DNA of 56,159 nt. Origin: Phyllobacterium phragmitis. Lineage in GTDB: Bacteria > Pseudomonadota > Alphaproteobacteria > Rhizobiales > Rhizobiaceae. Positions 55,262 through 56,159 of the stretch are shown one piece after another; the stretch's first letter is position 1; every line of letters starts with the position of its first letter. The notes beneath the pieces were generated by a model, which ran no database searches, was not told the origin of the DNA, and saw nothing but the letters and a program-made list of their open reading frames with translations. A program made the translations under genes and the position numbers. The stretch spans positions 1-56,159 of the forward strand of contig NZ_PVBR01000028.1 in assembly GCF_002980495.1 (NCBI RefSeq), read 5' to 3'.

Positions 55262-55807
55262 ATGACAACGCACACACAACGCAAGGTGCTCGAAAGCGCG
55301 GATGACGCCCGCATCCCATATCGCCATCCTCAACCCAAGGAATCGCCGCCGGAGATCGTCGTTGCGAGTGTCATTCCGCAGGACGATCGGGTTTGGGTGC
55401 CACAGGCGGAAAATGTCTGGTTCCGCCCGCTTTGCCTGTCGGCGTCACGCGGCTACTGGGTCAATCTTCTCAAGGTGCGGAAGTCGGGCGTCCTGTCGCG
55501 CCACCGCCATCCGCAGCCCGTCCATGGTTATGTCATCAAGGGTGCGTGGCGCTATCTCGAACATGATTGGGAAGCCGTGGAAGGCGGATATGTCTATGAA
55601 GCGCCTGGCGAGACCCATACGTTGGTGGTCGATCCCCATATCGAGGAAATGATCACGCTGTTCCAGGTCAATGGCTGCATGATCTATGTCGATCCGGATG
55701 GAAAGCAGCTCGGCTATGAAGACGTGTTCACCAAAATAGACCTGTGCCGTGCCCATTATGAACGGGTCGGATTGGGGATCGATTATGTGGACCAGTTCAT
55801 TCGGTGA
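55262..55807 (+). CDS. Cupin of the 2,4'-dihydroxyacetophenone dioxygenase family
   Basis: A 181-residue protein with a metal-binding cupin: LSRHRHPQPVHGYVIKGAWRY (about 79-99) and YVYEAPGETHTLVVD (about 110-124) hold the histidine and glutamate ligands. PQAENVWFRPLCLSASRGYW is typical of the DAD-like family, which cleaves a carbon-carbon bond in an aromatic ketone. ATG 55262 is used; the frame is open upstream inside the SDR gene. The actual substrate is unknown. Confidence 0.8.
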   Translation: MTTHTQRKVLESADDARIPYRHPQPKESPPEIVVASVIPQDDRVWVPQAENVWFRPLCLSASRGYWVNLLKVRKSGVLSRHRHPQPVHGYVIKGAWRYLEHDWEAVEGGYVYEAPGETHTLVVDPHIEEMITLFQVNGCMIYVDPDGKQLGYEDVFTKIDLCRAHYERVGLGIDYVDQFIR

Positions 55808-55969
55808 GGCTGCCGGCTTGATCATTCCAGGATTTGATCTCCGCGTTGGATGCGAAACTGCGGAATGTTCGAAGAGCGGCTGCCGGCAGGGCAATCGCTT
55901 GAAGAACAGCGCTTCCATCGGCGGAATTGTTATGATTCATAGGGAACCTCGATTTTATGGAGGTTTCCT

Positions 55970-56159
55970 ATGTCCGGCAAAGCACTACTCGATCAGTTTG
56001 GCTCCCTTGAAGACCCGCGCCAGTCGTGGAAAGTGCTGTATCCTTTAGCCGAGATATTGCTTTGCGTGCTGTGCGCGACGATGGCCGGGGCGGACGATTT
56101 CGTTGAGATCGAGCGCTGGGCCAGGCGGAAGCTGGATTTCCTGCGCCGTTTTCTCCCCT
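55970..56159 (+). mobile_element. 5' part of an ISAs1-family transposase gene, cut by the window edge
   Basis: ATG 55970 with GGAGG six bases upstream opens MSGKALLDQFGSLEDPRQSW and continues with YPLAEILLCVLCATMAGADD and EIERWARRKLDFLRRFLP. These are the N-terminal segments of ISAs1 (H-repeat) transposases. Sixty-three codons are visible. The left terminal repeat should lie between 55808 and 55965; I could not fix it. Confidence 0.88.

Overview
The window looks like accessory chromosome or megaplasmid DNA from a GC-rich alphaproteobacterium of the Hyphomicrobiales (rhizobia/Brucella/Phyllobacterium group). The basis is the coding style, many ABC-transporter catabolic operons with LacI/GntR/RpiR regulators, an Rrf2/NsrR-trHb3 pair, a SigF/NrsF pair of the Caulobacter type, and intergenic palindromic repeats of the kind seen in Brucella and rhizobia. 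I cannot name the genus from sequence alone. Both ends are cut inside insertion sequences: an IS5-type transposase at the left edge and an ISAs1-type transposase at the right edge.

Layout. 0.1-6 kb: a pectin/unsaturated-uronide operon on the minus strand (GH105 hydrolase, kduI, an unrecognised 843-residue enzyme, a sugar-binding protein) that ends at the IS5 element before any permease gene; a divergent LacI regulator follows. 7-11.7 kb: GntR regulator plus Gfo/Idh dehydrogenase, divergent from a flavin monooxygenase/aldo-keto reductase/flavin reductase operon. 12-17.5 kb: secreted pentapeptide-repeat protein, MFS pump with TetR and three operators, PQQ-type sugar dehydrogenase, two gene remnants and two palindromic repeat elements. 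17.6-22.2 kb: LacI regulator whose operators surround a promoter for a DUF1127 gene; NsrR with a truncated haemoglobin; FadR-type regulator with kdgD. 22.4-25.9 kb: a Tau/Ssu-type ABC importer and a DUF1345 membrane protein. 26-36.3 kb: a nine-gene RpiR-iaaA-gsiABCD-P1 peptidase-DppA-D-aminotransferase operon for import and breakdown of (D-)peptides. 36.5-38.4 kb: AmpR-like regulator and class A beta-lactamase. 39-43 kb: DUF475 membrane protein, L-lactate dehydrogenase-type flavoenzyme and YfdX protein. 43.2-48.3 kb: a bufferin-type RiPP locus (bufA-bufB-bufC-DoxX) with a Hint-domain neighbour and divergent sigF-nrsF. 48.3-51.1 kb: a periplasmic molybdenum hydroxylase. 51.5-55.8 kb: nucleotidyltransferase-like gene, TetR/quinone reductase pair, a lipoprotein-like or membrane-anchored unknown, and SDR plus cupin dioxygenase.

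The locus I regard as most interesting is the bufferin cluster. A 107-residue secreted four-cysteine precursor, an MNIO maturase (DUF692), its DUF2063 partner and a DoxX protein lie opposite an ECF sigma factor and its two-cysteine NrsF anti-sigma factor. Both divergent promoters carry TGTAAC and CGAA boxes 16-17 bp apart, the pattern I recall for Caulobacter SigF promoters. A palindromic repeat sits between precursor and maturase genes. Other strong signals are the LacI operator array in front of a lone DUF1127 gene, the D-peptide salvage operon, and the unknown large enzyme fused by ATGA overlap to kduI.
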